64,000 nucleotides of DNA, from assembly GCF_014645815.1 (NCBI RefSeq), contig NZ_BMML01000004.1, forward strand, positions 496,001-560,000, written 5' to 3'. This document shows positions 48,177 through 56,789 of this stretch, piece by piece; the stretch's first letter is position 1; every line of letters starts with the position of its first letter. The DNA comes from Streptomyces fuscichromogenes (GTDB lineage: Bacteria > Actinomycetota > Actinomycetes > Streptomycetales > Streptomycetaceae). Under the pieces are notes generated by a model. That model had not been told where the DNA came from. It saw only the letters and a program-made list of their open reading frames with translations, and did not search any database. A program made the translations under genes and the position numbers.

Positions 48177-49010
48177 CTACCGGAGGTCGGTGTGCAGACG
48201 CCGGGCGCGCTCGGCCTGCGGCCGGTCGTCCAGCCGCTCGAACTCCTCGGCCAGCCGGAGCAGCGGAGACAGGTCGAGGTCCTTCCTGCTGCCGGGCCGC
48301 AGCAGCAGGCTCTGGTCCAGGTATATGTCGTCCAGCCGCCGGATCAGCGCCACCCGGGCGAGCTCGGTCATCCCCTGCTCGGCCGCCAGCCGGGTCCAGG
48401 TGAACAGCGGCTCGGCGGCCGGGTCGCCCGGGACCTCGTGCCGGACCGATTCCCACAGGGGCGGCCGGGGGTGCGGGTCCAGCAGGTCGTAGGCGCAGCC
48501 CTCCTCCGCGTTCAGCAGGAGGAAGTCCGGCTCCGTGCGCAGCAGGGCCCGGTGCAGCATGCCGAGCAGTTCGACGGGGGAGCGGTCGGGCAGGCCCAGG
48601 GCGGCGCGGAGTTCGGCGCGCTCGGCGTCGATGCCGTGGTACTCCCGGATCTCCCCCTCGATCTCGGCCACGCGCGCGAGGATCTTCTCCTCGCCGTCCG
48701 CCGGAGACAGGAACACGTGGTCACGCCAGCCGGGCAGGCCGATCACGACCTCCAGCGCCTCGTCCACGGACGAGCCTATGATCCCGGCCGAGCCCTCCGA
48801 GTCCGCGTACAGCAACGAGCCGTCCGCGCACCCGAAGTACGTGCCGCCGGTGTCGCAGCCCGCCACCGCCTCCAGGGAGCCGCCGGAGGCGAGGCGCACC
48901 GGCTCGGCGTGGCCGTCGGCGGCCCGTGCCAGGTCGAAGTTGAAAGGGAACGCCGCCAGTTCGGCCAGGTGGCGGTGGTTCCGGAGCAGCCGCAGGCAGT
49001 CATCGGTCAT
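48177..49010 (-). CDS. Hypothetical protein, possibly SUKH-like
   Basis: A 277-residue soluble protein I do not recognise with confidence. The N-terminal ~110 residues (GGTYFGCADGSLLYADSEGSAGIIGSSVDEALEVVI) have the rhythm of SUKH/SMI1 domains: a strand, a D/E-containing turn and an ADSEG-like loop. The C-terminal part (LFTWTRLAAEQGMTELARVALIRRLDDIYLDQ...LLRLAEEFERL) is helical and repeat-like. The ATG at 49010 is the most plausible start; the open frame reaches further upstream without support. SUKH proteins are often immunity proteins, but no toxin is adjacent. Confidence 0.6.
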   Translation of the reverse strand: MTDDCLRLLRNHRHLAELAAFPFNFDLARAADGHAEPVRLASGGSLEAVAGCDTGGTYFGCADGSLLYADSEGSAGIIGSSVDEALEVVIGLPGWRDHVFLSPADGEEKILARVAEIEGEIREYHGIDAERAELRAALGLPDRSPVELLGMLHRALLRTEPDFLLLNAEEGCAYDLLDPHPRPPLWESVRHEVPGDPAAEPLFTWTRLAAEQGMTELARVALIRRLDDIYLDQSLLLRPGSRKDLDLSPLLRLAEEFERLDDRPQAERARRLHTDLR

Positions 49011-49225
49011 GTCACAGAACGTAACAGCCACCACTGACAACGCCCTCCGGCCCCGGACGGGGAGCCGGCCGGCCGCGGCGGCGGACCTGGTGGTACGTCC
49101 GCGCGGCGGTGCCCGCGACACGGGTGCGGGCTGGGGCTTCCCGTGGTCGCCCCAGGGTCAGTCTCACTCGTTCGTGTCTCGTCGCGCCCGGGTGCGCCGG
49201 GTAGGGCTCGGGGTGGAGGCGAACC

Positions 49226-49780
49226 ATGGAACAGACCGCACTGCGTCCCAAACCGATCCCCGGCCAGGAACGCGGGGACGACCCCCCGGCCGACCCGGCC
49301 CGACGCCCGCACGCCGCGCGCCGCCGCGGCCGCCGGATCAGGACCCTGCTGCTCGGATCCCTCGTCGGCGCGGTTCTGGTGCTGTCCGGGGTCGGGCTCG
49401 GCACGGTGGGGGCCACGGTGATCGGCATGAGCAGACTGGCCGAACTGCGACGGCAGAGCCCGCCCACGGCACCGAGCCCCGCACCCCCGGCCGCCCCCGC
49501 CCCCGCCCCGACGGCAGCCGCCACCCTGGGCGTGGAGGCCGTGGACGCGGAGAAGGTGGGCGCACTGGTGGTGGGCGTCCATGTGCCGGGGCCCGGCTAC
49601 ACGGCGGGGCTGGTGCGCGGCGACGTCCTGCTCCAGCTGGGCGCCGACCGGATCGACAGCGCCGCCGACCTGGTCCGGGTGATCGCCCGCGCCCACCCGG
49701 GAAAGGCGGCCCGGCTCACGGTGCGGCACGCGAGTGGGGGCTACCAGCAGCTGACCGTGGTGCCGGGCGTCGTCATCTGA
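49226..49780 (+). CDS. Membrane-anchored PDZ domain protein
   Basis: A 184-residue protein with an Arg-rich cytosolic N-terminus, one membrane helix (TLLLGSLVGAVLVLSGVGLGTVGATVIG), a Pro/Ala linker and a C-terminal PDZ domain (GALVVGVHVPGPGYTAGLVRGDVLLQLGADRIDSAADLVRVI). It looks like the anchor and PDZ of an HtrA protease without the protease, so it may tether or sense C-termini outside the membrane. GGAGG sits six bases before the ATG, a strong site. It ends about 216 bp before the aminopeptidase-like gene. Confidence 0.8.
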   Translation: MEQTALRPKPIPGQERGDDPPADPARRPHAARRRGRRIRTLLLGSLVGAVLVLSGVGLGTVGATVIGMSRLAELRRQSPPTAPSPAPPAAPAPAPTAAATLGVEAVDAEKVGALVVGVHVPGPGYTAGLVRGDVLLQLGADRIDSAADLVRVIARAHPGKAARLTVRHASGGYQQLTVVPGVVI

Positions 49781-49800
49781 GAACACCCGCACGGACGTGC

Positions 49801-49865
49801 CCCGAAGGGGCGCGGGGCTGTGTACAAGTGCGGCTCCGCCGCGTGGGCGCGACCAGCCACGCCCC
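49801..49865. repeat. Dispersed GC-rich palindromic intergenic element
   Basis: The stretch AAGGGGCGCGGGG...CGCGACCAGCCACGCCC shares GCGCGACCAGCCAC (49847-49860) with the element at 16034-16083 and a GGGGCGCGGGG core with the one at 60735-60769. It lies in the gap between the PDZ gene and the M24 gene. Similar short palindromic elements are common between Streptomyces genes. Confidence 0.55.
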
Positions 49866-49996
49866 ACCCGCACCGGCCGTACGAACGCATCCCGCGACGG
49901 CGGCTCTGCGCAAACCGGCTCGCGCGGCCACGCCGCACCCGGCAGGATGCATGCCGAGGCCCCGACAGCCGCCTCGACCGCGCAAGGAGGCCCTGG

Positions 49997-51124
49997 ATGA
50001 CCGGCACCACCGCCGCCCCCTTCACCGCCGGCGACTACAAGTCCCGCATGACGCGCGCGGCGCACTCCGCGGCGGACGCCGGCCTCGCCGGGCTCCTCGT
50101 CGCCCCCGGCCCCGACATGGTGTGGCTCACCGGCTACACCCCCACCGCGGTCACCGAACGGCTCACCCTCCTCGTCCTGGCCCCCGGCAGGGACCCCGTG
50201 CTGGTCGTCCCCACCCTCGAAGCCGCCGACGCCGAGAAGGCCGACGGCGCGGCCGTGCTGTCCCTGCGGGACTGGACCGACGGCACGGACCCCTACGCCG
50301 TGACCGCCGGCCTGCTCGCCCGCGACGGCCGGTTCGGTGTCAGCGACAACGCCTGGGCCATCCACCTGCTGGGCCTCCAGAAGGCACTCCCCGACACGTC
50401 CTACGCCTCCCTCACCGACGCGCTGCCCATGCTCCGCGCCGTGAAGGACGCGGCCGAGCTCGAACTCCTCGCCGCCGCCGGAGCGGCCGCCGACGCGACG
50501 TTCGAGGAGATCCGCAAGGTTCCCTTCGCCGGCCGCCGCGAGTCCGACGTCGGCCACGACCTCGCCGACCTGCTGCGCCGCTTCGGCCACGACCAGGTCG
50601 ACTTCACCATCGTCGGCTCGGGACCCAACGGCGCCAACCCGCACCACGAGGTCGGCGACCGGGTCCTCCAGGACGGCGACATGGTCGTCCTCGACTTCGG
50701 CGGCCTCAAGGACGGCTACGGCTCCGACACCACCCGCACCGTGCACGTCGGCCCGCCGACCGCCGAGGAGCGCGAGGTGCACGACATCGTGCGCGCCGCC
50801 CAGGAGGCCGGTTTCCGGGCCGTACGCCCCGGCGTGGCCTGCCAGGAGGTCGACCGGGCCGCCCGCGCGGTCATCGCCGGCGCCGGGTACGGCGAGTTCT
50901 TCATCCACCGCACCGGGCACGGCATCGGGGTCACCACGCACGAGCCGCCGTACATGATCGAGGGCGAGGAGCAGCCGCTCGTGCCCGGGATGTGTTTCTC
51001 CGTGGAGCCCGGCATCTACCTGCCCGGCCGCTTCGGGGTACGGATCGAGGACATCGTCACGGTGACCGCGGACGGCGGCCGTCGTTTCAACAACACCACC
51101 CGCGAGATGGTCGTCGTGGGCTGA
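49997..51124 (+). CDS. M24 family Xaa-Pro aminopeptidase-like metallopeptidase
   Basis: A 375-residue cytosolic protein with an N-terminal creatinase-type domain (~15-145) and a C-terminal pita-bread fold. Metal ligands are Asp in VVLDFGGLKDGYGSDTTRT (two Asp), His in RTGHGIGV, Glu in SVEPGI and Glu in RIEDIV, so the dinuclear site is complete. It should cleave an N-terminal residue before proline. AAGGAGG six bases upstream sets the ATG at 49997. The kinase-like gene follows after 63 bp. Confidence 0.9.
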   Translation: MTGTTAAPFTAGDYKSRMTRAAHSAADAGLAGLLVAPGPDMVWLTGYTPTAVTERLTLLVLAPGRDPVLVVPTLEAADAEKADGAAVLSLRDWTDGTDPYAVTAGLLARDGRFGVSDNAWAIHLLGLQKALPDTSYASLTDALPMLRAVKDAAELELLAAAGAAADATFEEIRKVPFAGRRESDVGHDLADLLRRFGHDQVDFTIVGSGPNGANPHHEVGDRVLQDGDMVVLDFGGLKDGYGSDTTRTVHVGPPTAEEREVHDIVRAAQEAGFRAVRPGVACQEVDRAARAVIAGAGYGEFFIHRTGHGIGVTTHEPPYMIEGEEQPLVPGMCFSVEPGIYLPGRFGVRIEDIVTVTADGGRRFNNTTREMVVVG

Positions 51125-51187
51125 CCGACCCGGCCCCGGAACCACCCGCTCGCCCCTACCCCACCCCGAACGGCAACGGCGCGATCC

Positions 51188-52135
51188 ATGACCCAGGCAC
51201 CGACACCCACCGCGGACACCGTCCGCCGACTGGTCCGTTCGCTGCTCAAGGAGGGCGCGGCCGCAACCCCGGGCCCCGAGGTACGGCCCGTCACGGCGGG
51301 CGGTGAGCACTCCACCTGGTGGGTCGGCACCCGCCATGTGCTGCGCCTCGCCCCCGACCGGGACGCCGCCGTCCGCCAGCGCCGCGAGCTGCGCCTGCGC
51401 GACCTGGTCCGGCCGCACCTGCCCGTCGCCGTCCCGGCGAGCGTCGCGCACGGCGAGTGGGCGCCGGGGCTGACGTACACGCTGGACACCGTGATCGCCG
51501 GGGGCACGGCCGAGGAGCACGACGTCTCCGCGGTCGGCGAGGCGGACCTGGCCGGGCTGCTCACCGGGCTGCGCGAGGTGCCGGTACGGCAGGCCGAGAC
51601 GCTCGGCGTGCCGCGCACCCCGCCGCGGTCCCTGGAGGCACTGCGCCGGATGGCCGTGCACGCCGCCGAACGCCTCACCGCCGCCGACGAGTTCGACCCC
51701 GCCCGGCTGCTCCAGCTGACCCCGCCGGGCGCCGCCCAGCTGGCCGCGCAGCCCGGTACCGCCGTGCTGGCCCACCACGACCTCAAGGGCGAGCACCTGG
51801 TGGTCAGCGCCGACGGCAGGGTGCGCGGGGTCCTCGACTGGACCGGCACGGCGGTGGGCGACCCCGCCGAGGACATCGCCGGGCTCGCCCTCGCGGTCGG
51901 CTCCGGCGCGGCCGTCCGCGCCGCCACCCTCGCCGGCTACGGCGCCCGCCCCTGCCTGCGCGGCCTGTGGCTGGCCCGCTGCGACACCGTGATCCGCCTT
52001 GCCGACCGCCTCGAAGGCCGCGACGACCGCCCGCTGCCCCTGCTGCGCACCCAGCTCCGGCGCGCCTGGGAGACGATCCTGCTGGAGCGGGTGACCGAAC
52101 TTCGCGACGACACCGGGGACGACGGCGAGCCGTAG
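51188..52135 (+). CDS. Aminoglycoside/macrolide phosphotransferase-family kinase
   Basis: A 315-residue small-molecule kinase fold. The catalytic loop reads LAHHDLKGEHLVV, with His in the metal-ligand position where many APH enzymes have Asn, as also seen in macrolide 2'-phosphotransferases. The DFG equivalent is VLDWTGTAVGDPAEDIAGL. The N-lobe is less distinct (TAGGEHSTWWVGTRHVLRLAP). It may phosphorylate an antibiotic or a cell metabolite; nothing here decides which. No ribosome binding site stands out before the ATG. Confidence 0.8.
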   Translation: MTQAPTPTADTVRRLVRSLLKEGAAATPGPEVRPVTAGGEHSTWWVGTRHVLRLAPDRDAAVRQRRELRLRDLVRPHLPVAVPASVAHGEWAPGLTYTLDTVIAGGTAEEHDVSAVGEADLAGLLTGLREVPVRQAETLGVPRTPPRSLEALRRMAVHAAERLTAADEFDPARLLQLTPPGAAQLAAQPGTAVLAHHDLKGEHLVVSADGRVRGVLDWTGTAVGDPAEDIAGLALAVGSGAAVRAATLAGYGARPCLRGLWLARCDTVIRLADRLEGRDDRPLPLLRTQLRRAWETILLERVTELRDDTGDDGEP

Positions 52136-52196
52136 CGGGAGGGGGCGTCACGGGGCGGCGGCACACGGCCGCGGCGAGCCGCGGCCGAAGGCGTCA

Positions 52197-52262
52197 GGTG
52201 GGCGGCGGGCGGTTGTGAGCGGAGGGGTAGGTGGGCGGCGGGCGCTTGTGGCCGGAGGCGGC
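52197..52262. repeat. Two-copy ~32-bp direct repeat
   Basis: Two near-identical units starting GGTGGGCGGCGGGCG, followed by KTTGTGRSCGGAGG, lie side by side in the 178-bp gap between the kinase-like gene and treZ, close to the treZ stop. No hairpin terminator was identified in this gap. Confidence 0.65.
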
Positions 52263-52313
52263 ACGGGGCGGCGGTACGCGGGTGCCGGTGAGCGGTCGCC
52301 GGCCGGTCGGTGT

Positions 52314-54059
52314 TCAGGTCTGGGTCAGCACCACGCACGACTCGCCCGGCACCCGCAGCACCCCGTCGGTGTCCGGTGCCGCCACCGGATCCCAGGCGGC
52401 CAGGACCTCCACCTTCCCGGTGCCGAGCGGGATCGCGGCCGGTTCCCCGCCCAGGTTCACCGCCACCCGCACGTCCCCGCGCCGGAACGCCAGCCAGCGT
52501 GCCGTCTCGTCGTACGCCACCTTGGTGTCGGCGAGGTCGGGATCGGTGAGGTCCGGCTGCTCGTGCCGCAGCGCGATCAGCCGGCGGTACCAGGCCAGCA
52601 CGCGCGCGTGCGGCTCGCGTTCCGGCTCGGACCAGTCCAGACAGGACCGCTCGCGGGTCGCCGGGTCCTGCGGATCGGGCACGTCCTCCTCGGCCCACCC
52701 GTGCGCCGCGAACTCCCGCCGCCTGCCGCGGCGTACGGCCTCCGCCAGGTCCGGGTCCGTGTGGTCGGTGAAGAACTGCCAGGGGGTGCCGGCCGCCCAC
52801 TCCTCGCCCATGAACAGCATCGGCGTGAAGGGCGCGGTCAGCGCCAGGGTGGCCGCGCAGGCCAGCAGACCGGGGGAGAGGGACGCCGAGAGCCGGTCGC
52901 CCTGGGCCCGGTTGCCGATCTGGTCGTGGGTCTGGGTGTAGCCGAGCAGCCGGTGCCCGGCCACGCGTGCGCGGTCCAGCGGGCGGCCGTGCCGGCGGCC
53001 CCGGAAGCTGGAGTACGTGCCGTCGTGGAAGTACCCGCCGGTGAGCGTCCTGGCGAGGGCGGCGAACGGGGCACGCGCGAAGTCGGCGTAGTAGCCCTGG
53101 GACTCGCCGGTCAGCGCGGCGTGCAGGGCGTGGTGGAAGTCGTCGTTCCACTGCGCGTCCAGGCCGAACCCGTGCTCCGCGCGCGGGGTGATGACCCGCG
53201 GGTCGTTCAGGTCGGACTCGCCGACCAGGAACAGCGGCCGGCCGGACTCGGCCGCCAGCGCCGCCACGGCCGACGACAGCTCCTCCAGGAAGTGGCACGC
53301 GCGCGTGTCCCGCAACGTGTGCACCGCGTCCAGGCGCAGCCCGTCGATCCGGTAGTCGCGCAGCCAGGCCAGCGCGCTGCCCACCAGATACGCGCGCACC
53401 TCGTCCGACCCGGGCGCGTCCAGGTTGACCGCGGAGCCCCAGGGCGTCTGGTGCGTCTCCGTGAAGTACGGCCCGAACGCGGGCAGGTAGTTGCCGGACG
53501 GGCCGAGGTGGTTGTGCACGACGTCCAGGACGACGCCCAGGCCGAGTTCATGGGCCCGGTCGACAAACCGTTTCAGCGACTCCGGGCCGCCGTACGGCTC
53601 GTGCACCGCCCACAGCGAGACTCCCTCGTACCCCCAGCCGTGCCGGCCGGGAAACGGGCACAGCGGCATCAACTCCACGTGTGTGACGCCCAGTTCCCGC
53701 AGGTGAACGAGGCGGTCGGCGGCCGCGTCCAGGGTGCCCTCGGGGGTGTACGTACCCACGTGCAGCTCGTAGAGCACCGCGCCCGGCAGTGCGCGCCCCG
53801 GCCAGTCGGCACGCCACTCGTGGCGCCCGTGGTCGACGACCGCGCTGAGTCCGTCCGGGCCGTCCGGCTGGCGGCGCGAGCGCGGGTCGGGCAGCACCGG
53901 GCCGTCGTCCACGGCGAACCCGTACCGCGTGCCGTCCTCGGCGTCCGCCTCCCCGGTCCACCAGCCGGGCCGCTCCGGGACGCGCTCCAACGCGCGCGTG
54001 GCGCCGTCGCAATGGAGCGTCACACGGTCTGCCTGCGGTGCCCACACCTCGAACTGCAC
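52314..54059 (-). CDS. treZ: Malto-oligosyltrehalose trehalohydrolase (TreZ)
   Basis: A 581-residue GH13 enzyme that releases trehalose from maltooligosyl-trehalose made by TreY. It has an N-terminal CBM48-like domain (MQFEVWAPQADRVTLHCDG), the barrel motifs DVVHNHLGPSGNYL, GLRLDAVHTL (nucleophile Asp), FLVGESDLNDPR (acid Glu) and TQTHDQIGNR, and FMGEEWAAGTPWQFFTDH, which is characteristic of TreZ. AAGGGGA lies about 7 bases before the ATG. It is separated from treY and glgX by four other genes on the chromosome, so it is not in one operon with them. Confidence 0.95.
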   Translation of the reverse strand: MQFEVWAPQADRVTLHCDGATRALERVPERPGWWTGEADAEDGTRYGFAVDDGPVLPDPRSRRQPDGPDGLSAVVDHGRHEWRADWPGRALPGAVLYELHVGTYTPEGTLDAAADRLVHLRELGVTHVELMPLCPFPGRHGWGYEGVSLWAVHEPYGGPESLKRFVDRAHELGLGVVLDVVHNHLGPSGNYLPAFGPYFTETHQTPWGSAVNLDAPGSDEVRAYLVGSALAWLRDYRIDGLRLDAVHTLRDTRACHFLEELSSAVAALAAESGRPLFLVGESDLNDPRVITPRAEHGFGLDAQWNDDFHHALHAALTGESQGYYADFARAPFAALARTLTGGYFHDGTYSSFRGRRHGRPLDRARVAGHRLLGYTQTHDQIGNRAQGDRLSASLSPGLLACAATLALTAPFTPMLFMGEEWAAGTPWQFFTDHTDPDLAEAVRRGRRREFAAHGWAEEDVPDPQDPATRERSCLDWSEPEREPHARVLAWYRRLIALRHEQPDLTDPDLADTKVAYDETARWLAFRRGDVRVAVNLGGEPAAIPLGTGKVEVLAAWDPVAAPDTDGVLRVPGESCVVLTQT

Positions 54060-54234
54060 GGACGGTCCCCTTCGTCTGGCTCATCGTGAGGTAGTCCCTC
54101 CATCGTGCCGCGAAAGCGATCAGTCCGCTTTTGAATCCCGGCTTTCCCGGCCGGTGTCGCCGTCCGTACGCGCGCGTGACAGCCGTTTCCGCGTTGTCTG
54201 GACACCCGGGGTTCACTGACCCAGAATCGGCAGC

Positions 54235-54786
54235 GTGACGTCGTCCTTCGAGTTCCACACCTACCCCGCGCGGCTGTCCGACGCGGAGCGTGACAAGGCG
54301 CTGAGCGTGCTGCGTGACGGCGTCGCCATGGGACGGCTGTCGCACGACACGTTCGTGCGCCGCATGGAACTGGCGCTCGCCGCCCGCCGCGCCGACGAAC
54401 TCGCCGCGCTCACCGCCGACCTGCCCCAGGAGAACCGCTTCGCGCGGGTGCTCTTCGGCACCGTCGAGGCCGTCTCCGGCTTCACCGTACGGCTGCGCCG
54501 GGCCTGGCAGGCCGAGCGGCTGCCCAAGCTGCAGTTGCCGCACCCGGCGGGCGGCCACCCGCTGCGCATCGGCCGCGACCCCGCCAGCGGGCTGCGGCTC
54601 AACCACGAGACGGTCTCCCGGGTGCACGCCGAACTGCGCCACCAGGGCGGCCTGTGGATCCTCAGGGATCTCGGCTCCACCAACGGCACGACCGTGAACG
54701 GCCGCCGGGTGACCGGCGCCGCCGTCGTCCGCGAGGGCGACCAGGTCGGCTTCGGCCGGATGTTCTTCCGGCTCGCGAGCGACTGA
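54235..54786 (+). CDS. DUF1707-FHA domain protein
   Basis: A 183-residue protein with an N-terminal DUF1707 (RLSDAERDKALSVLRDGVAMGRLSHDTFVRRMELALAARRADELAALTADLP) and a C-terminal FHA domain (~105-180). The FHA phosphothreonine-binding residues are present: LRIGRDP, SRVHAEL, DLGSTNGTTVNG. It should bind a Thr-phosphorylated partner of a Ser/Thr kinase; no kinase is adjacent. There is no membrane helix. The GTG at 54235 has only a weak ribosome binding site. It is divergent from treZ. Confidence 0.9.
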   Translation: MTSSFEFHTYPARLSDAERDKALSVLRDGVAMGRLSHDTFVRRMELALAARRADELAALTADLPQENRFARVLFGTVEAVSGFTVRLRRAWQAERLPKLQLPHPAGGHPLRIGRDPASGLRLNHETVSRVHAELRHQGGLWILRDLGSTNGTTVNGRRVTGAAVVREGDQVGFGRMFFRLASD

Positions 54787-54941
54787 ACCCCGGGCGGGTC
54801 CGCCGTCGCCCGAACCGTCCCGCGCGGTGGCCGAAAAGCGATTGTCCGTCGTGGTGTTGACGTACCCCTCAAGTCGTGACTGACTGTGCGTACACCATGC
54901 ACACCATGTGAATCGACGGCACCGCATCGTGGAGGTGTGAC

Positions 54942-56294
54942 CTGCCGCCCCTCCTCCGCTATCCGTCCGTCGACGAGCTCGCCTCGCGGGCGGCCGCGCT
55001 GGTCGCCGACCGCCCCCGGGACGCCCGGCTGCGCAGGGCGGGCGTCTCCCGCGCGGGCACCCCGATGTGGCTGCTTTCCATCGGTCACGGTGCCCGGCAC
55101 GCCCTCGTCGTCGCGGGCCCGCACGCCAACGAACCCGTCGGCGGTGCCACCGTGCTGCGCCTCGCCGACCGGGTCCTCGCCGACCCGAGGCTCACCGAGG
55201 ACGTCGACGTCACCTGGAACCTGCTGCTGTGCCTGGACCCCGACGGCGCACGCCGCAACGAGGGCTGGCTGGCCGGGCCGTACACCCTGGGCCACTACTT
55301 CCGGAACTTCTTCCGGCCCGGCTTCCTGGAGCAGCCCGAGTGGCTGCCCGACGGGGCGGCGGCCGCCACGCTGCCCGAGACCCGGGCGCTGCTCGACCTC
55401 CAGGACGAGCTGCGGCCCTTCCTCCAGTGCTCGCTGCACGGCGTCGACGTCGGCGGCGGCTTCGTCGAGCTGACCCGCGAACTGCCGGGCCTCGACCGAC
55501 GCCTCGCGCACACCGCGACCCGGCTCGGCATCCCCCGCGAACTCGGCGCCTACGACGCCCTGTACTGGCCCACCCTGGGCCCGGCCGTCTACCGCGTCCC
55601 GCCGCCCCGCCGGGGCGGCCTGGCCGCCGCCATCACCGAGGCCGCCGTCGAGTCCACCTGGTACCACCCGTACCGGCACGGCACCGTCACCGCCATCGTC
55701 GAGGCGCCCATGTGGGGCGTGGCCGCCGTCCAGGACGGCACCCCGCCCGCCGACCGGGACGCGGCGCTGCGCGCCGTCAGCGCGACCCTGCGGCGCGACA
55801 CGGAGCTCCTGGACGGCGTCCTGGCCCGGGTCAGGACGCAGCTGTCCGCGGCGCCGGACGCGGCCCGGCTGCTCGCGCCGGTCGACGACTACCTCCTCGT
55901 GCGCCCCGGCCTCGCCGACGCCTGGGACCCCGACACGGACGCCGGCAGCGCCCGCCCGCTGCCCCCGCTCAGCTCCGCCCACCTGGCCGCCCTGCGCATC
56001 GCCGGGCGGCGGCTGGCCCTGCGCGCCGCCGGGCTGCTGCACCAGCTGCTGCGCAGCACCGGCCACGACCCCGCGGCGGCCCTGCCCGACCTGGACCGGC
56101 TGATCGACACCTGGTGCGCGGACTACCACGACGCCCTCGGCGCGCGCTGGATCCCGGTCGCACGCCAGGCCGAGTACCAGACGCGCGTGGTCCTGAGCGC
56201 CTTCGAACTGGCGCACCGCCACGCGCGCGGGCTTGCCCGATCGGGTGAGCCGGGCTGGGGGACCGAGCCCGCCGTGCCGATGCACGGGGAATGA
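54942..56294 (+). CDS. M14-type zinc carboxypeptidase-like protein, probable CTG start
   Basis: A 450-residue metallopeptidase-like protein. Zinc ligands are His and Glu in AGPHANEPVGG and His in QCSLHGVDVGG; the catalytic Glu lies in TAIVEAPMW. The first ATG (55065) would remove about 41 residues (LPPLLRYPSVDELASRAAAL...) that align with the paralogue at 56790-58076. In that region the only start matching GGAGG at 54931-54935 is CTG at 54942, six bases downstream; no in-frame ATG, GTG or TTG occurs between the upstream stop (54909) and 55065. No signal peptide is seen. Its stop overlaps the SSI inhibitor gene by 4 bp. Substrate unknown. Confidence 0.82.
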   Translation: MPPLLRYPSVDELASRAAALVADRPRDARLRRAGVSRAGTPMWLLSIGHGARHALVVAGPHANEPVGGATVLRLADRVLADPRLTEDVDVTWNLLLCLDPDGARRNEGWLAGPYTLGHYFRNFFRPGFLEQPEWLPDGAAAATLPETRALLDLQDELRPFLQCSLHGVDVGGGFVELTRELPGLDRRLAHTATRLGIPRELGAYDALYWPTLGPAVYRVPPPRRGGLAAAITEAAVESTWYHPYRHGTVTAIVEAPMWGVAAVQDGTPPADRDAALRAVSATLRRDTELLDGVLARVRTQLSAAPDAARLLAPVDDYLLVRPGLADAWDPDTDAGSARPLPPLSSAHLAALRIAGRRLALRAAGLLHQLLRSTGHDPAAALPDLDRLIDTWCADYHDALGARWIPVARQAEYQTRVVLSAFELAHRHARGLARSGEPGWGTEPAVPMHGE

Positions 56295-56704
56295 CCTATC
56301 TCAGCAAAGCGACTGCGGCCGGCGGTGCCCTGCTGGCGGCCGTCCTGCTCGCCGCCGGACCGGCCCAGGCCGCGCCGGGCGCGGCGCGTGACGGCGACTA
56401 CCTGTATCTGACCGTCACCACGGGCGACGGCCACTCCGGCGGCACCCGCGGCGCGCTGCTGCTCTGCGACCCGCCCCAGGGGCTCTCCCGCGCGGCCCAG
56501 GCCTGTGCCGAACTCGACGCGGTGGGCGGCGACATCGCCCGCCTCGCCCCGGCCGAGGGCGCGATGTGCCCGATGGTCTACGCGCCGGTCACCGCCCAGG
56601 CGCGCGGCCAGTGGAACGGCCGGCCGATCGAGTACCGCGAGACGTTCTCCAACTCCTGCCGGCTGGCTGCCCTGACGGGCCCGGTCTTCGCCCTCGACGG
56701 CTGA
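56291..56704 (+). CDS. Subtilisin inhibitor-like (SSI family) secreted protease inhibitor
   Basis: A 137-residue precursor: signal peptide to ~27 (LLAAVLLAAGPAQA), then an SSI fold with four Cys (LLLCDP, QACAEL, MCPMVY, SNSCRL) placed for the two family disulfides. The reactive loop reads Cys93-Pro-Met95-Val96-Tyr, so P1 is Met as in SSI itself, favouring subtilisin- or chymotrypsin-like targets. ATGA overlap with the carboxypeptidase gene implies coupling. SSI proteins are abundant extracellular inhibitors in Streptomyces. A genome-encoded target could be the mycosin at 25850, but that is speculation. Confidence 0.93.
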   Translation: MTYLSKATAAGGALLAAVLLAAGPAQAAPGAARDGDYLYLTVTTGDGHSGGTRGALLLCDPPQGLSRAAQACAELDAVGGDIARLAPAEGAMCPMVYAPVTAQARGQWNGRPIEYRETFSNSCRLAALTGPVFALDG

Positions 56705-56789
56705 CCGGCCCGCCCCGCGGGCGGCGTGCGGACCGCGGTCCGGGCCCCGGCCCCACGCCGCCCGTTCACGCCGCCGTTCACGCCGCCGC

